In this document: one piece after another, positions 9,701-19,192 of the stretch | Position numbering within the stretch: position 1 is the first letter of the stretch | Layout: every line of letters starts with the position of its first letter | NCBI GenBank assembly: GCA_022495995.1 | Contig: JAFEMH010001359.1 | Location: 372,001 to 436,000, forward strand | DNA: 64,000 nt | Source: Adenophora triphylla var. japonica | Taxonomy: Eukaryota > Streptophyta > Magnoliopsida > Asterales > Campanulaceae | Direction: 5' to 3' | Notes under the pieces: model-generated | What the model saw: only the letters and a program-made list of their open reading frames with translations | What the model was told of the DNA's origin: nothing | Database searches by the model: none | Translations under genes and position numbers: made by a program

Positions 9701-11969
9701 CGATCTAAGCATGCTTGGAAAACGTCAAGGCAAATTAATCATAGCATTGTATCATATATAAGAATCTGGAAAAACAAATAATATCCAAAAAAGAACTAAA
9801 AAAAATGCTCTCGTATTCTAGTTCAATAGCAAATAGAAGCGAGCAAATCAGGTTATGCACCAACACTTGTTTTTGCCTAGTAAAGAAAAGAGAAACTGCT
9901 AGGGTTATGACAATAAAAAATTAACTTAAATGTCCCAATTGTACACGAACTCAGTTATATTTTACGTTGTAATTACTTGTGAGCGGCTGTAGCGATTTCA
10001 CAATTCATTTTCACAAAATATTAATACAAATAATGCTATCTCTAAATTCACTTGTACCAGTATCCTGCCCTTTCTTTAATCAAATAACAACTTCTGTTGA
10101 TTTATAAAAGAATACTCCCTCCGTCCCGGCCGACTTAGGATTTATTTCCATTTTGGGCGTCCCACCCGACTTAGGACGGCCCAAAATGGAAACCTTAAAT
10201 CACTATTCTCTCCACTCATTCTCTCTCCTACATTATTTTAATACTCACAACACCATTATAATTTACTATTCCCTCCACTCATTCTCTCTCCTATTTTTAA
10301 ATTACACTCACAACATTTACCTTTTCCTTAATCCCCGTGTCGGGAGCAAATGTCCTAAGTCGGCCGGGACGGAGGGAGTATTTCTTTTGTTGTATATAGT
10401 ACAAAATAAGATTTACTCCCTCCGTCCCAAAATGACATTCCTACTTTTTGCCGTTTCTATAAATGAATTTTGAGCAATAATTATAGGTTGATTTCATTAT
10501 CCTAATGTAAATCTAAAATTTGTAGTTGATAAACCATCAACAGTACTATCAATAACAAGTTTTACATTTTCATTAGGTTAATTAATTCACCTCAAATAAT
10601 TGTTTAAAATTCATTCGTGGTAATGATAAAAATAGTGGGAAGATCATTTTGGGACAAAGGGAGTATGCAGGAAGAACTTGTTTCATTGTACCATGTTGCT
10701 GCACTTTGTATCTGCAGAGAAGACCGTACAATAAATGTACGAGAAAAATTTCGTGGACTTGAAATTCCTAAATAAATCAATCAACTGTTCATATACTGTG
10801 TAATTAAGAATTTGAATACCCAGTATCACAATTGAAGAGCCCTTTGTTTTCAGTTAGCTTTACAGCCTTTCCTTCACAAAAATACACTATAGAAATATGG
10901 AAATCTCTCTCATTTGAGGAGTCGCCCCTTTCTGGTTTTGAAATGTCATTAAGAGAACAACTTCACTAAAAGTAAGCTTCAAACTTCTATGGCAGTCTAA
11001 AATCAACCCTATAAAAGAATCTCACATCGACTGGGTATGGGAATTTAGTGAGCATTATAAGTGTCCACAAACTATTACCGGGTACAACATACCAAGGACT
11101 TTTAGGTAGACTCGTGGTGACTCAATTAGTCAATTGACCCAGGTGTCTAGTGGGATAATGCGTGGTGCTTGCGTTAAAGACCGGCCTTTCGAGATCCGGT
11201 TGTTTCAAAGTTTGAATATTAGTGATTTTGTGATAATAACTACTCTCCCCGTGGTCTCCGCCACCCTCAAAAGCCCAAAATTTTGTTTAAGGATGTTCCG
11301 CTTAAAGAGTTCTTTTGAATATATATTAAACAAATTAATTTTATATCATTCGAAAATTACCTTTGGACGTACTAGGAGAGCTTTTTTAATGCTTAAAATG
11401 CCAAATGTACAAATGCAAATTCTTTGAACAGCAAGGTGGAGTTATTTCATAGTGAAGACATACCGTGTAGGTTGAAGCACCATCTCCAGGAAAGATGAAA
11501 CCACCATCAATGGAATGTATATCATACACAGATATACAGAGCCCCAAATTTGGAATTACCTAGGACATAAGGAGATTTTGAAAGTTAAAGAATTATCTGC
11601 TTTCCATTTGATAAACACACACGCACACACACATATGTTTTCCACTTAAGAAAATGATACTCCCTCCATCCCAAAATCATTGTCGAGTTTTCAATTCCAG
11701 AGACATTTAGGAAAGCAAAACTTAATGGGTAAGCTTCCCAATAATGAAGAGTCAATTGGGGACAAAATTCCTTGCCTTAGGACGGAGGAAGTATTAAAAA
11801 TAGAAGTTATAATAGTTAGACAAATAAAAGACAAGGAAAATACAGTGAGACCAAAAACCTTATCCAAGAACAGACCCTCAAGCTCTCCTTTAATTGCTTT
11901 ATCGAGAGGAAGATTCAGGAGATGTGGTGGCAGTCGTAGCGTGTGATCAATCTCACTCAAGTAGAACAT
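6713..11969 (-). CDS. NRPC7: RNA polymerase III Rpb7-like subunit RPC8/RPC25, multi-exon
   Basis: I assembled seven coding exons on the minus strand: 11859-11969, 11464-11559, 9575-9662, 8896-8980, 8666-8768, 7978-8103 and 6713-6763. All introns are GT-AG and all phases join, giving 219 residues with a stop. It begins MFYLSEIDHTLRLPPHLLNL, continues VIPNLGLCISVYDIHS and GGFIFPGDGAS, then FRPFVGEVIAAKLKES and LGFFDDIYVPSPLMP, and ends DADGLGPVGWWRG. These are the hallmarks of the Pol III stalk subunit (Rpb7 family): an N-terminal SHS2-type domain (about 8-67) and a C-terminal RPC25 OB domain (about 83 to the end). With its RPC9/Rpc17 partner it acts in the nucleus in initiation at tRNA and 5S genes. 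The length fits the family. The acidic loop around residues 140-160 differs from relatives that I remember. The introns are loaded with Stowaway elements. Confidence 0.9.
6925..6977. mobile_element. Very short Stowaway derivative (53 bp)
   Basis: Between TA dinucleotides, CTCCCTCTGTCC and GGACAGATGGAG face each other with little between them. It lies in the last intron of the Pol III gene and is probably an internally deleted MITE. Confidence 0.6.
7133..7527. mobile_element. Inner Stowaway inserted in the 7035-7691 element
   Basis: The left end CTCCATCCGTCCCACTACA and right end TGTAGTGGGACGGAGGGAG are a nearly perfect inverted pair with flanking TA. It is itself interrupted by the 136-bp element at 7294-7429. 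Confidence 0.85.
7294..7429. mobile_element. 136-bp hairpin MITE, innermost of the nest
   Basis: The ends read TTTTGGGGGAAACTAGTTTC and its inverse, and continue as TATAAAAAGTCC against GGACTTTTTATA. A second copy of exactly the same length lies at 53124-53259, which fixes the boundaries. The superfamily is unknown because no clear target duplication is visible. Confidence 0.75.
8195..8634. mobile_element. Degenerate Stowaway containing another Stowaway
   Basis: The ends CTCCGCCTCC and CGGATGGAGTGGG have TA on both sides and are diverged. It sits in the intron between Pol III exons 5 and 6, just 31 bp from the exon 5 donor. Confidence 0.5.
8326..8576. mobile_element. Stowaway MITE nested in 8195-8634
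   Basis: CTCCGTCCTACCAAAAGTTAC at the left pairs with GTAACTTTCGGTGGGATGGA at the right, with TA flanks. The interior contains TGTGAGTATG repeats. Confidence 0.78.
9199..9353. mobile_element. Right part of a Stowaway MITE
   Basis: The right end GGACGGCGGGAG followed by TA is clear, preceded by the AATTTTTAGATTTTGAG-type interior seen in the 10416-10663 element. The left end is not recognisable. It lies in the intron between Pol III exons 3 and 4. Confidence 0.45.
10115..10378. mobile_element. Stowaway MITE with second internal hairpin
   Basis: The left end CTCCCTCCGTCCCGGCCGAC is an exact inverse of the right end, with TA flanks. After the first arm a second hairpin, CCATTTTGGGCGTCC against GGACGGCCCAAAATGG, follows. 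The same architecture occurs at 12620-12899 and 14197-14455, which defines a subfamily. It lies in the large intron between exons 2 and 3 of the Pol III gene. Confidence 0.9.
10416..10663. mobile_element. Stowaway MITE
   Basis: CTCCCTCCGTCCCAAAATGA and its inverse TCATTTTGGGACAAAGGGAG lie between TA dinucleotides. It sits only 37 bp from the 10115-10378 element. Confidence 0.88.
11660..11791. mobile_element. Short Stowaway MITE (132 bp)
   Basis: CTCCCTCCATCCCAAAATCA at the left. The right end GGACGGAGGAAG has TA beside it. It lies in the intron between the first two coding exons of the Pol III gene. Confidence 0.7.
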
Positions 11970-12114
11970 TGTTTGGACCTAATTAGGAAAAATCATCACT
12001 TTAAGTTGAAGTAAATAAGCAAGCATAATATACTACCTATAACCCCAGATAATAACTCTGAAACCTATTAGTACACTATTACAGAAATTAAACATAAAAT
12101 AGTATTCCCTCCGT

Positions 12115-12280
12115 CCCAAAGAAAGAATCCATTGATTATATTCTATAAAATCTTGGTAAAAATTCAATTATGCTTACTCCCTCTGTCTCAAAATGTATTT
12201 CCAATTTTGCTCTAGATCAATTTGAAAACTTATTGGACTTTTTATTTTGGGACGGAGAAAGAATCCATTGATTATATTAG
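12115..12280. mobile_element. Two overlapping degenerate Stowaway pieces
   Basis: A left end (TTCCCTCCGTCCC at 12115) and a second left end (CTCCCTCTGTCTC near 12177) precede one right end (GGGACGGAG near 12250). The stretch AAAGAATCCATTGATTATAT occurs on both sides, which suggests a duplication around the second insertion. It lies in the leader intron of the Pol III gene. Confidence 0.45.
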
Positions 12281-12493
12281 ATTACCAATCCTCAGTTCAA
12301 GTTGCTGATTACTATCCAAATTGATTTCAATATTCAGAAAAAAGAAAGGGTAACATCCAAACATTGATTCAGAAGAGATTACAAACCAATTGAAACAGTT
12401 TCTAATTTGGTAATTATAAATTAAATCAAAGCCACAACAATAAGAACCCTATAATGAATCTTTGCAGACAGACGAGAGAGGGGGTTTACTAAC

Positions 12494-12560
12494 CTAATAG
12501 TTATCGTCCTCCTTCAATTCCCGAGCTCTGTATTCGACTGGGTGAAAAGGTTTGCCGCAG
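12494..12560 (-). other. Non-coding first exon (5' UTR) of the Pol III subunit gene
   Basis: On the minus strand the sequence ends ...AACTATTAG followed by the donor GTTAGT (12493-12488). A matching acceptor CTAATTAG at 11987-11979 lies 10 bp before the start codon. This predicts a leader intron of about 515 bp. The upstream edge of the exon is not defined. Confidence 0.55.
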
Positions 12561-12619
12561 CCTTTTCTTGTGGTAAATTTAACACTTTTGTCCTCGTACT
12601 TTAACATTTATGACACATA

Positions 12620-12899
12620 CTCCCTTCGTCCTATTCGAATTTGGACAAATTTTCTTTTTGGGTGTCCCATCCGAATTTGGACAACTCAAAAAGGAAAGTT
12701 TATAATAATAAAAAAATGGGCATACCCCACTCACTCATTAACTCCACTCATTCTCCACCATACAATTTATTCAACCAACCACTATTAACTCCACTCATTC
12801 TCTCTCTTCATTTTTTACCACACATTTTTATTATCTTATTGTTATTTCTTAATTTTCGTGTAAAGTAACTTTGTCCAAATTCGAGTGGGACGGAGAGAG
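12620..12899. mobile_element. Stowaway MITE with second internal hairpin, at the Pol III gene promoter
   Basis: The left end CTCCCTTCGTCC and right end GGGACGGAGAGAG have TA flanks. The second hairpin (CTTTTTGGGTGTCC against GGACAACTCAAAAAG) places it in the same subfamily as 10115-10378. It begins about 60 bp upstream of the probable leader exon. Confidence 0.85.
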
Positions 12900-12901
12900 T
12901 A

Positions 12902-13628
12902 AGCAACAATTTAGAGAAACAATAATATTAGGGTTTAATTCATTAAGGCCCTCAACCCAAATCAAAACCTATTAAAACCCACATAATTTACTAAAGTCCA
13001 CATACACGCGAGATTCATATCAAAATTTCTTATAAACCCAACCTCTCTTATACCTTATGTATAGGAGTGAACAGTTTAATAAATTTTTTTTATTAAACTA
13101 ACACCCCTTCCCTTTGACACGCTCTTATACCTCTTAGATATATGAGCAAACTTGTTAATAATTTTTTTGTAGAAAAATAAAATAAAATAAAAAATATTTT
13201 TTTTATTTTTTCAAATAAAGTTTATGTAATATGCAAGTTATATTAATAAAAAGTAAATTAGAGACTTTTTATAATTTCAAGATTATTTCACCTACTATTT
13301 CTTCTCATTTTAGATACATCAATTTATAAGACTTTTTTAGTTAAATAATTACAGTTATGATAAATCTATCGTTTGATTTCATATCATTAAGACTCTGTTT
13401 GTTTGTGGGAAAATGTTTTCCAGTAAATAATTACGGTTATGACAAACACTTCCTCCGTCACAAAATAAATGTCACGTATCTAAAAATCTAAAAAAGAAAA
13501 AGTGACTTGATGCAATTACACTATTCTAAAAAACATTGACAAGTAAACTGCGACATTTAATATAGGAAAAAGGGATTTTGTAATTACTTTTACAAATCCA
13601 TATATAATTATAATTTTTATAATTGCAG
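12902..13628. other. AT-rich intergenic DNA
   Basis: No gene is recognised. A degenerate Stowaway-like left end (CTTCCTCCGTCAC) occurs near 13449. The rest is low-complexity A/T sequence. Confidence 0.45.
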
Positions 13629-13718
13629 GTATCAGTTACAGTGATGCAGTTACCACTTATCCTCCGGCCGCCACTACTCGACTTTCGGTTATCAAGTCGC
13701 CGACTACTCTCACTACGG
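13629..13718 (+). pseudogene. Exon-like patch of unknown origin
   Basis: A 90-bp island of balanced base composition stands in AT-rich DNA. It is preceded by a splice-acceptor-like ATAATTGCAG and followed by GTAATA. One frame is open (contains YSDAVTTYPPAATTR and LSVIKSPTTLTT). I do not recognise the protein and find no neighbouring exons, so it may be a stray captured exon or chance. Confidence 0.3.
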
Positions 13719-14196
13719 GTAATATTTAGATATCGTAAAATGTTAAATCATAACATCATACGGATTGACTTATAGATTCAGTTTTATGACCTTTTTTATT
13801 CTTTAGTTGTTAATATACTAAGAAAGCCAACCTAACCAATTCTTCCAAATAGAATGGTTAAGAATCACCGGTTTTATTTATTTAATTATTTAAATGGATA
13901 ATGAAAGTTTAGGAAAGTGGGAGATTATTCCAACATAGAGAAGTGAAGGCATCAAGCAGCTATAAATGTGACTACTCTCTCATATGTGCCTCGAGATTTG
14001 TAGTTCTCTTCTCTCACTGCCCTTGTCTGCTTAATGCATAACTACTTTGGTAATGGATAGTGTCACATAACAACCAAATCCCCCCCCCCTCCACACACTT
14101 TATCCCCCTTTCTCTTCTCTATATCTCTTTATTTCTATATACACAACAATCAAATATTCATAAAAAAAAAGAAACAACATAGACATGAAAACAATA
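13719..14196. other. Intergenic DNA without recognised gene
   Basis: No coding or repeat signal that I can support. A C-run lies near 14080-14090. Confidence 0.4.
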
Positions 14197-14455
14197 CTCC
14201 CCCGTCCCACTCGAATTAGGATATTTTGCCATTTTGGGTGTTCAACTTGAAATAGGACAACCCAAAATGGAAATGTTTTATTCAATAGGACCGACTTCAC
14301 ACTTGCAACAACTTTCAACTTACTATTCTCCTACCCCAATTTCTCTCTTCTACATCACTATGCAATTATGCATACTCACAACACATATCCACTAACACTT
14401 TTCCTTAATCTCCGTGTCATTCCAAAAAATCCTATTTTGAGTGGAACGGAGGGAG
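14197..14455. mobile_element. Stowaway MITE with second internal hairpin
   Basis: TA-flanked ends CTCCCCCGTCCCACTCGAA and TTTTGAGTGGAACGGAGGGAG (last 19 bases match inversely). A second hairpin (CCATTTTGGGTGTTC against GACAACCCAAAATGG) marks the same subfamily as 10115-10378. Confidence 0.85.
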
Positions 14456-14723
14456 TATAATCATTAGACATAAAGCAAAGATTTCAATGAAAATATCAAG
14501 AGCAGTAAAAGCAAGTGAATAACATGAAAAAGAAAATAAAACACTAATCTTTATAATAGAAATCACATGTTGGATTAAACGACAATGGTTTGCGTTAAAT
14601 TGAAAATAAGAGGTTGGCATTGATGCAATACTTGAAAAAACTTTGTTGTCAAGCATAAACAACACAAAATCCATCTAACCTTTGTCCACAAAGGTAGCAA
14701 GAGACAAAACTTTTGACCTAATT

Positions 14724-14780
14724 CTAGGAAGCGCCCCTTTTTTTTCCCATGGCAAAGATTTTACAAACAAGACCTTGATG
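14724..14780 (+). pseudogene. 5' fragment of a DUF295 gene
   Basis: The stretch around 14739-14780 (TTCCCATGGCAAAGATTTT followed by ACAAACAAGACCTTG) nearly repeats bases 3925-3961 of the DUF295 gene. Upstream similarity (TTCTAGG) extends into its leader. Nothing resembling the rest of the gene follows. Confidence 0.6.
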
Positions 14781-14835
14781 AAGTCTAGTTTGGGATAGTA
14801 TTGATGAGGAAAATATGAAAGCTTATCTAGGATAT

Positions 14836-14860
14836 ACTCCCTCCGTCCAATCAGTCCCGG
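14836..14860. mobile_element. Left end of a Stowaway MITE only
   Basis: TA followed by CTCCCTCCGTCCAATCAGTC. I find no partner right end within several hundred bases, so this is probably truncated. Confidence 0.35.
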
Positions 14861-15213
14861 CTGAAAGTTCAAAAAAAATCCAAAATGTTGTCCTATATTA
14901 TATTAAGGTTCAGAATCCAAAACATGAAAAGTTTCAATTAATTCTTTATTTGTAGGGCCCACATGTTAATTCAGGAAGCTCGAGGAAAAACATAACTCTA
15001 TGTTACCAAAGGTGTATTATCCGAGACCTCCCATCCGATCCGAAGCTGTCGATTTTTTATTTCTAAACAAAATAAATATAAGAATAATATTGCCCTTTTT
15101 CTCATTCTTATTTTAAACAAAATAAATATACGAAAAATAAGAAAACATTGGACCATATATCTGATTAAAATGATGCAAGAGTTGCTAGCTAATCTTTCTG
15201 AAGAGTTAAATAC

Positions 15214-15425
15214 CTCTTCCCTCTTGTTCAATTCAATCTCCTTAGCTCTCAACTCTCTTTCTTTCTGCTTTAAGTCCTACAGGAATCAAATGAAAAAGAA
15301 ATTAATAGTCAAAGAGGAAGAAAGAAAATGATGATAAATAGGTAATCATTGATCATAAAGTATTGAACTTGCCACAGCTCTATCAAGAGGAATATCGATT
15401 GGGGCCCCACGGTGACCATAGAAAT
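15214..15425 (-). pseudogene. SCAMP gene fragment, two exons
   Basis: On the minus strand, exon 15373-15425 encodes FYGHRGAPIDIPLDRAV. It ends at a GCAAGT donor (a GC-AG intron). Exon 15214-15276 encodes DLKQKERELRAKEIELNKRE and one further Glu. This is the start of a secretory carrier membrane protein: NPF/proline-rich N-terminus, then a heptad coiled coil. SCAMPs are four-pass membrane proteins of the trans-Golgi and plasma membrane. The four membrane spans and the conserved loops should follow below 15214, but that DNA holds only AT-rich sequence and a MITE. So the gene is truncated or rearranged. The upstream exon with a start codon is also not evident. Confidence 0.72.
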
Positions 15426-15429
15426 CTGC

Positions 15430-15699
15430 AGGTTTGGGAAAGAGATGAAAGCCCAGAACTTGAAATTTTATGAAGATTCCTCGGGTTCTGAAAAACAACA
15501 AAAAAAAAACTTTATGAAGATTCCTCGGCTGCGATGGCGCAGAAAGAGAGAGACGAGCGGAGAGAGAGAAGGAAGGGAGCGGATGAACGCTGCAATGGCG
15601 CCGCCGAGAAAGGCGAGCGGATAGAGAGAGAGAGAGTCGAGCTGATTTTGATTTGATTTTGATTTATAGAGAGAGAAAGATAGAGCCCTAATTTAATTT
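15430..15699 (-). promoter_or_regulatory. Possible promoter and leader of the SCAMP remnant
   Basis: Reading on the minus strand, CTATAAATC (near 15665) is followed by a CT microsatellite (15617-15637) and more pyrimidine-rich DNA, then a 15-bp direct repeat (GAGGAATCTTCATAA twice). This is the composition of a plant core promoter and leader. The Mutator-like element begins at 15700, about 35 bp upstream of the TATA-like site. Confidence 0.35.
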
Positions 15700-16011
15700 G
15701 ACAAAAACTCATGTGAGAACACTATGACCCGTCTCATGGATGAGATGGTCATGGATGAGACGGGTACCCTCTCGCTCTCTTCTCTCTCTCTATACGTAAA
15801 TGCAGAGACCTCCATTGCCGGACCCAATCTCCGCCCTAGCCTAGCTCTCTCCCTCTCTCCAACCCACCACCCACCGCACCTTCATCATTTCCGGCCATTA
15901 TCGCCGGCGTCGACTTGAGAGATCCGTCGATCTCTCCCTCTCTCCAACCCACCACCCAACGCCCCTCCCCCACCTTCTCTTCCTCGTTTTTTTTCCAGAT
16001 CTGAGCCAAAT

Positions 16012-16212
16012 CTAAAGTGGTTGTTTGGTGGAGCTGGCCCGTACTGGTCGAAAGAATCCATGGGAGGTGGTGGTGTTTGAGAGTGAAGGTAGAGACAACA
16101 ATGAGGGTGAAAATGGAGGTTGATTGAGATTGAAAAATGGGGGTGAAATTGATCGGAGCTTGGATTGACGTAAATTACCGGCGGTGAGCAGAGAGATGGT
16201 GATTGCAGACAT
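16012..16212 (-). pseudogene. Plastid transit-peptide-like coding fragment in the MULE
   Basis: From ATG at 16212-16210 the minus strand reads MSAITISLLTAGNLRQSKLR and then a Ser/Pro-rich stretch ending HGFFRPVRASSTKQPL before a stop. It is rich in Ser and Thr, has Arg and Lys but almost no acidic residues, and has a VRAS motif like a transit-peptide cleavage site. This is the make-up of a chloroplast-targeting presequence. There is no mature domain, so it is likely the captured first exon of a plastid protein. The parent gene is not recognisable. Confidence 0.5.
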
Positions 16213-16244
16213 TGATGTGTGTAGTGTGTGTGTTCTTGAGCTTA

Positions 16245-16893
16245 GGGTGCGCTCCCGAGTCCAAAATTGGAGGGGGGGGGGAAGGAAAAGGGAGGAAATT
16301 AAATTGATTTCCTTCCAAAAGTCTGCTCCTGAGTCTATGGTTGAAGGGGAAGGAGAGGAAATGGGAGGAAATGAGAGTGTCATTTCCCTCCAAACCAATC
16401 CTTCCAAAAACGGGGAGAAATGGGAGGAAAGAAATGGAGTTTGATGCCTATTTTTCATAATTCCAGTTTTACCCTCCCAGTCTCTCATATATAAGCCTCA
16501 CAAAAAAAAAAAAATTATTTTTCACAATTCCAATTTGACGTCCTGATAAAAAAAAAACTTTATTTTTCATAAGACGTCCCGGTACTGTAAAAAAAAATTA
16601 TTTTTCATAATTCCAAATTGACGTGCTGTTAAAAAAAAAACAAACTTTATCCTCGCAGCCAATTATCCATGATAAGGGTAAAAACGTAATTTGTGTTTAT
16701 TTCCTTTCTATTCCTCCCAAAACTCGGGAGCATGGGGAGGAAAATTTGAGTGCTTCCTTCCCTTTCTCTCCTAACTCGGGAGCACACGGGAAGAATTTTA
16801 AATTTCATTTCCTTCCTTTCCTTTCCTTTCCTTCCCCTCCCTTCCCTTCCCTTTCCTTCCCTTCCTCTCATTTAAAAACTCGGGAGCGCACCC
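16245..16893. mobile_element. PIF/Harbinger-type (Tourist-like) MITE
   Basis: Perfect terminal inverted repeats GGGTGCGCTCCCGAGT, flanked by TTA on both sides (16242-16244 and 16894-16896), the PIF/Harbinger target. The motif ACTCGGGAGC recurs internally near 16722 and 16774. The interior is purine/pyrimidine-skewed (AGGAAA and CCTTCC runs). It interrupts the leader of the transit-peptide fragment. Confidence 0.85.
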
Positions 16894-16995
16894 TTAGTTG
16901 AAAATGGAGAAGGAACTGAAAAATCGAGAAACCTAATTTTGAAGGATACAAGAACAGAAAGTGACGAAGCTTTCTGTAAAAAAAAATAAAAAATG

Positions 16996-17432
16996 AAAAG
17001 TAATAGTTACTATAACATAATAACATAATGTAATAATTGTATGCATATAAAGTAACAGTTTGTATACATTAAAGTAATGCATATATACAGAAAAGTAATA
17101 GTGTTTTTCCATATGTTTTCTTCGTTTGGCAAAAGTAATACTTATTATAACTAAAATGTAACAAACGTGTTATTTATATGTAATAGTATTTATACATAAT
17201 TGTAACACGTATGTATAGATATCTATATGTTTTCAAACAATAAGTTACAATGAGTTCAAATTTATCATGATACATGTAAAAGTATTACATTATCTATAGA
17301 AATATGTTACAATTTTATCTATCAAAGTGTTACATTTACTTGTATAAACTATTACATTCATATACATAAGTTATTACATTTCAAATGTAATACATATAGT
17401 CATTACATTAAGAGATGGTAACTATTACTTTT
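16996..17432. mobile_element. AT-rich MITE with TAATAGTTAC ends
   Basis: AAAAGTAATAGTTAC at the left is exactly inverted at the right. The interior is built of many short variants of TGTAACA/TGTTACA and AGTAATA. No target duplication was confirmed. Confidence 0.55.
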
Positions 17433-17715
17433 TCTAAATCACTGAAAAGCCGAAAAAATAATATAAAAACTAAAAAAAAAAAAGCAAAAAAAAAAAAAAA
17501 AAAATGGGCTCAAAAGATGAAAGCAAGTTATGGGTCATAGTAATTTTGTTGGCCAAAATGACGTGGTCTAGCCCTGACTTGCTCCACCTTGGGCGTATAC
17601 CACCGGCTTGGACAGCTCTTTTTGGGCTTTGACTAGGCGTATGGGTCATGGGTCGACCCGTCTCATGCATGAGACGGATCCCCTTGTTCTCGTGGGAAAC
17701 CACCTCATTTAATTT

Positions 17716-18500
17716 TGGGGGTAAAACGGGTCGGAACGGATGCCAAATCCGATCTCAACCCGATCGAGTCATAAAAATATAAAAATTTGAAATCATATCC
17801 GAATTAATCGCATTCAATTTGAATTGGGTTCGATTAAATTGCAATTTTTGTGTCAAATATATATTTGTGGGCTTGAACAGGGTTCATAATGGGCTTATAA
17901 CGGGCTGGGTAGTATTGATTTTTCCAGATTTATTAATCTTCTTCAAATGTACATTATATTTTGTCAATTAATTATTTTGATGTTTTCCTCTTTTTTTTCT
18001 TCTATTTTTGGATTTTTATAATGTGTAATTATCTATTTATTTACATATATTTCCAGTTTTTGCATTTATACAAACTGTAAATCATATACTTTCAGGTTAA
18101 CCGAATGTATAAAATGTTTTTTTTTTTGGTCATTAATCTTAATTCGATTATCCACCGTGAGTATATTAGGGAAACTAAATTGTATGTATATTGACTTCTA
18201 TTTTCCTTATTTTCGCATTAAATTCTGAAGCAGTTAATGACGGACAATACCAACGGTCCTTAGTATTTTCACCCCGCGTGCAATTATCTGACATTACAAA
18301 TGGTACAGTTACATTATATTTATAGTCGTAATATGATTTTCATTCACGTTAAATAGATATTATAGATTTTTGATAACATATTTTACGAATGCAACTTTTG
18401 AAAAAAGTTTGCAACTTGAAGGAAACATTTAGATCCCTCTCAAATTTCTTCCTCAACATTATATCCACTTACTGCTATTACTAATGGAATGCATTTATGT
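17716..18500. other. AT-rich intergenic DNA
   Basis: No gene is recognised. Near 17725-17910 there are GGGTCGGAACGG/AACCCGATCGAG motifs like the subterminal repeats of hAT MITEs, but I could not find ends. Confidence 0.4.
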
Positions 18501-18519
18501 GACCTACTCAGTTTTATTT

Positions 18520-19131
18520 GTATGTGAACGGAATAAAAGTGACGGGCAGGCCCAACAAATGAAGCCCAACATTTCAGTCACCAATCTACTCAATTATTGA
18601 ATGGGTCGGCCCAATTGCTACATTGTCAACGACCCAGCATCGATCAGTCGACCTAGCTCATTGTCCGATCCTCCGTGGTCCCGACCTAGCTTCGTCCGAC
18701 ATATGATCATATACTTGTACAATTATTATCAAGTCAAAGCATAAAGTCAGGTCGCACTTGGCCATTCGATCGATCTCGACCTACAAACAGGTGCACCAAT
18801 CCACGTCATTATTTGTAAATGTCTCCTACTTTCTCGGAGTCAGTTATGCCAACATTATCTCCGTGATCCTAGGGATTCAACGTGATCCTACATCAACGCT
18901 ATAAATACCCTACAACATCCAACGTGAACGGATAATGTCTTATTTGCTATTTGAGGATTCCATTATTCAATTAAGTTTATAAGCACAATATACGTTATCT
19001 CATCATCACGCCAGAGGGTCTTAGCCGGAGGCCAACCCGGCTAGTCGTGTGTTCATGGTTCAGGTCTATTAGCTGGAGATCAACCTAATTGCTGGACTGA
19101 GGCTGATCTGGACCGTTTTCTGCATCATCAG
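18520..19131 (+). repeat. 5' LTR of the Tat-like element (approximate)
   Basis: GC-richer sequence with a TATA box (GCTATAAATACC, about 18898-18909). It ends near TGCATCA, before a primer-site-like TTTGGTTCCATTGCCGGAAA (19131-19150), a variant of the TGGCGCCGTTGCCGG site of Athila and Tat elements. There is no second LTR to set the exact ends. Confidence 0.5.
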
Positions 19132-19192
19132 TTTGGTTCCATTGCCGGAAACGATAGACGTTAGACCTTGAAACTCTAATCAAACCATAAAC

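Larger units (their letters stand above)
15700..17706. mobile_element. Mutator-like element carrying host-like sequence (Pack-MULE candidate)
   Basis: A perfect 9-bp direct repeat ATTTAATTT flanks the interval (15691-15699 and 17707-17715). At equal distance inside both ends lies GAGAAC, then CCGTCTCATG and ATGAGA, in inverted orientation. The spacing is identical base for base between flank and core, which supports the boundaries. The 9-bp duplication and terminal inverted repeats fit the Mutator superfamily. No transposase is seen. The interior holds a transit-peptide-like coding segment, a pyrimidine-rich stretch with an internal duplication (CTCTCCCTCTCTCCAACCCA at about 15849 and 15934), and two nested MITEs. 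Confidence 0.7.

Noticed and set aside
11020..11060. A CTCACATCG motif with TTATAAG about 30 bp downstream, resembling an snRNA promoter (USE plus TATA)
   Set aside because: The following sequence does not resemble any spliceosomal snRNA. The same motif pair is common in remnants of small retrotransposon LTRs.
16245..16488. Upstream extension of the transit-peptide ORF to residue 1 at 16488
   Set aside because: These codons lie within the PIF/Harbinger MITE and its low-complexity sequence; the fragment's own start is at 16212.
17470..17703. A 77-codon minus-strand ORF
   Set aside because: It is formed by the end region of the Mutator-like element and a poly(A) tract, with no protein motif.
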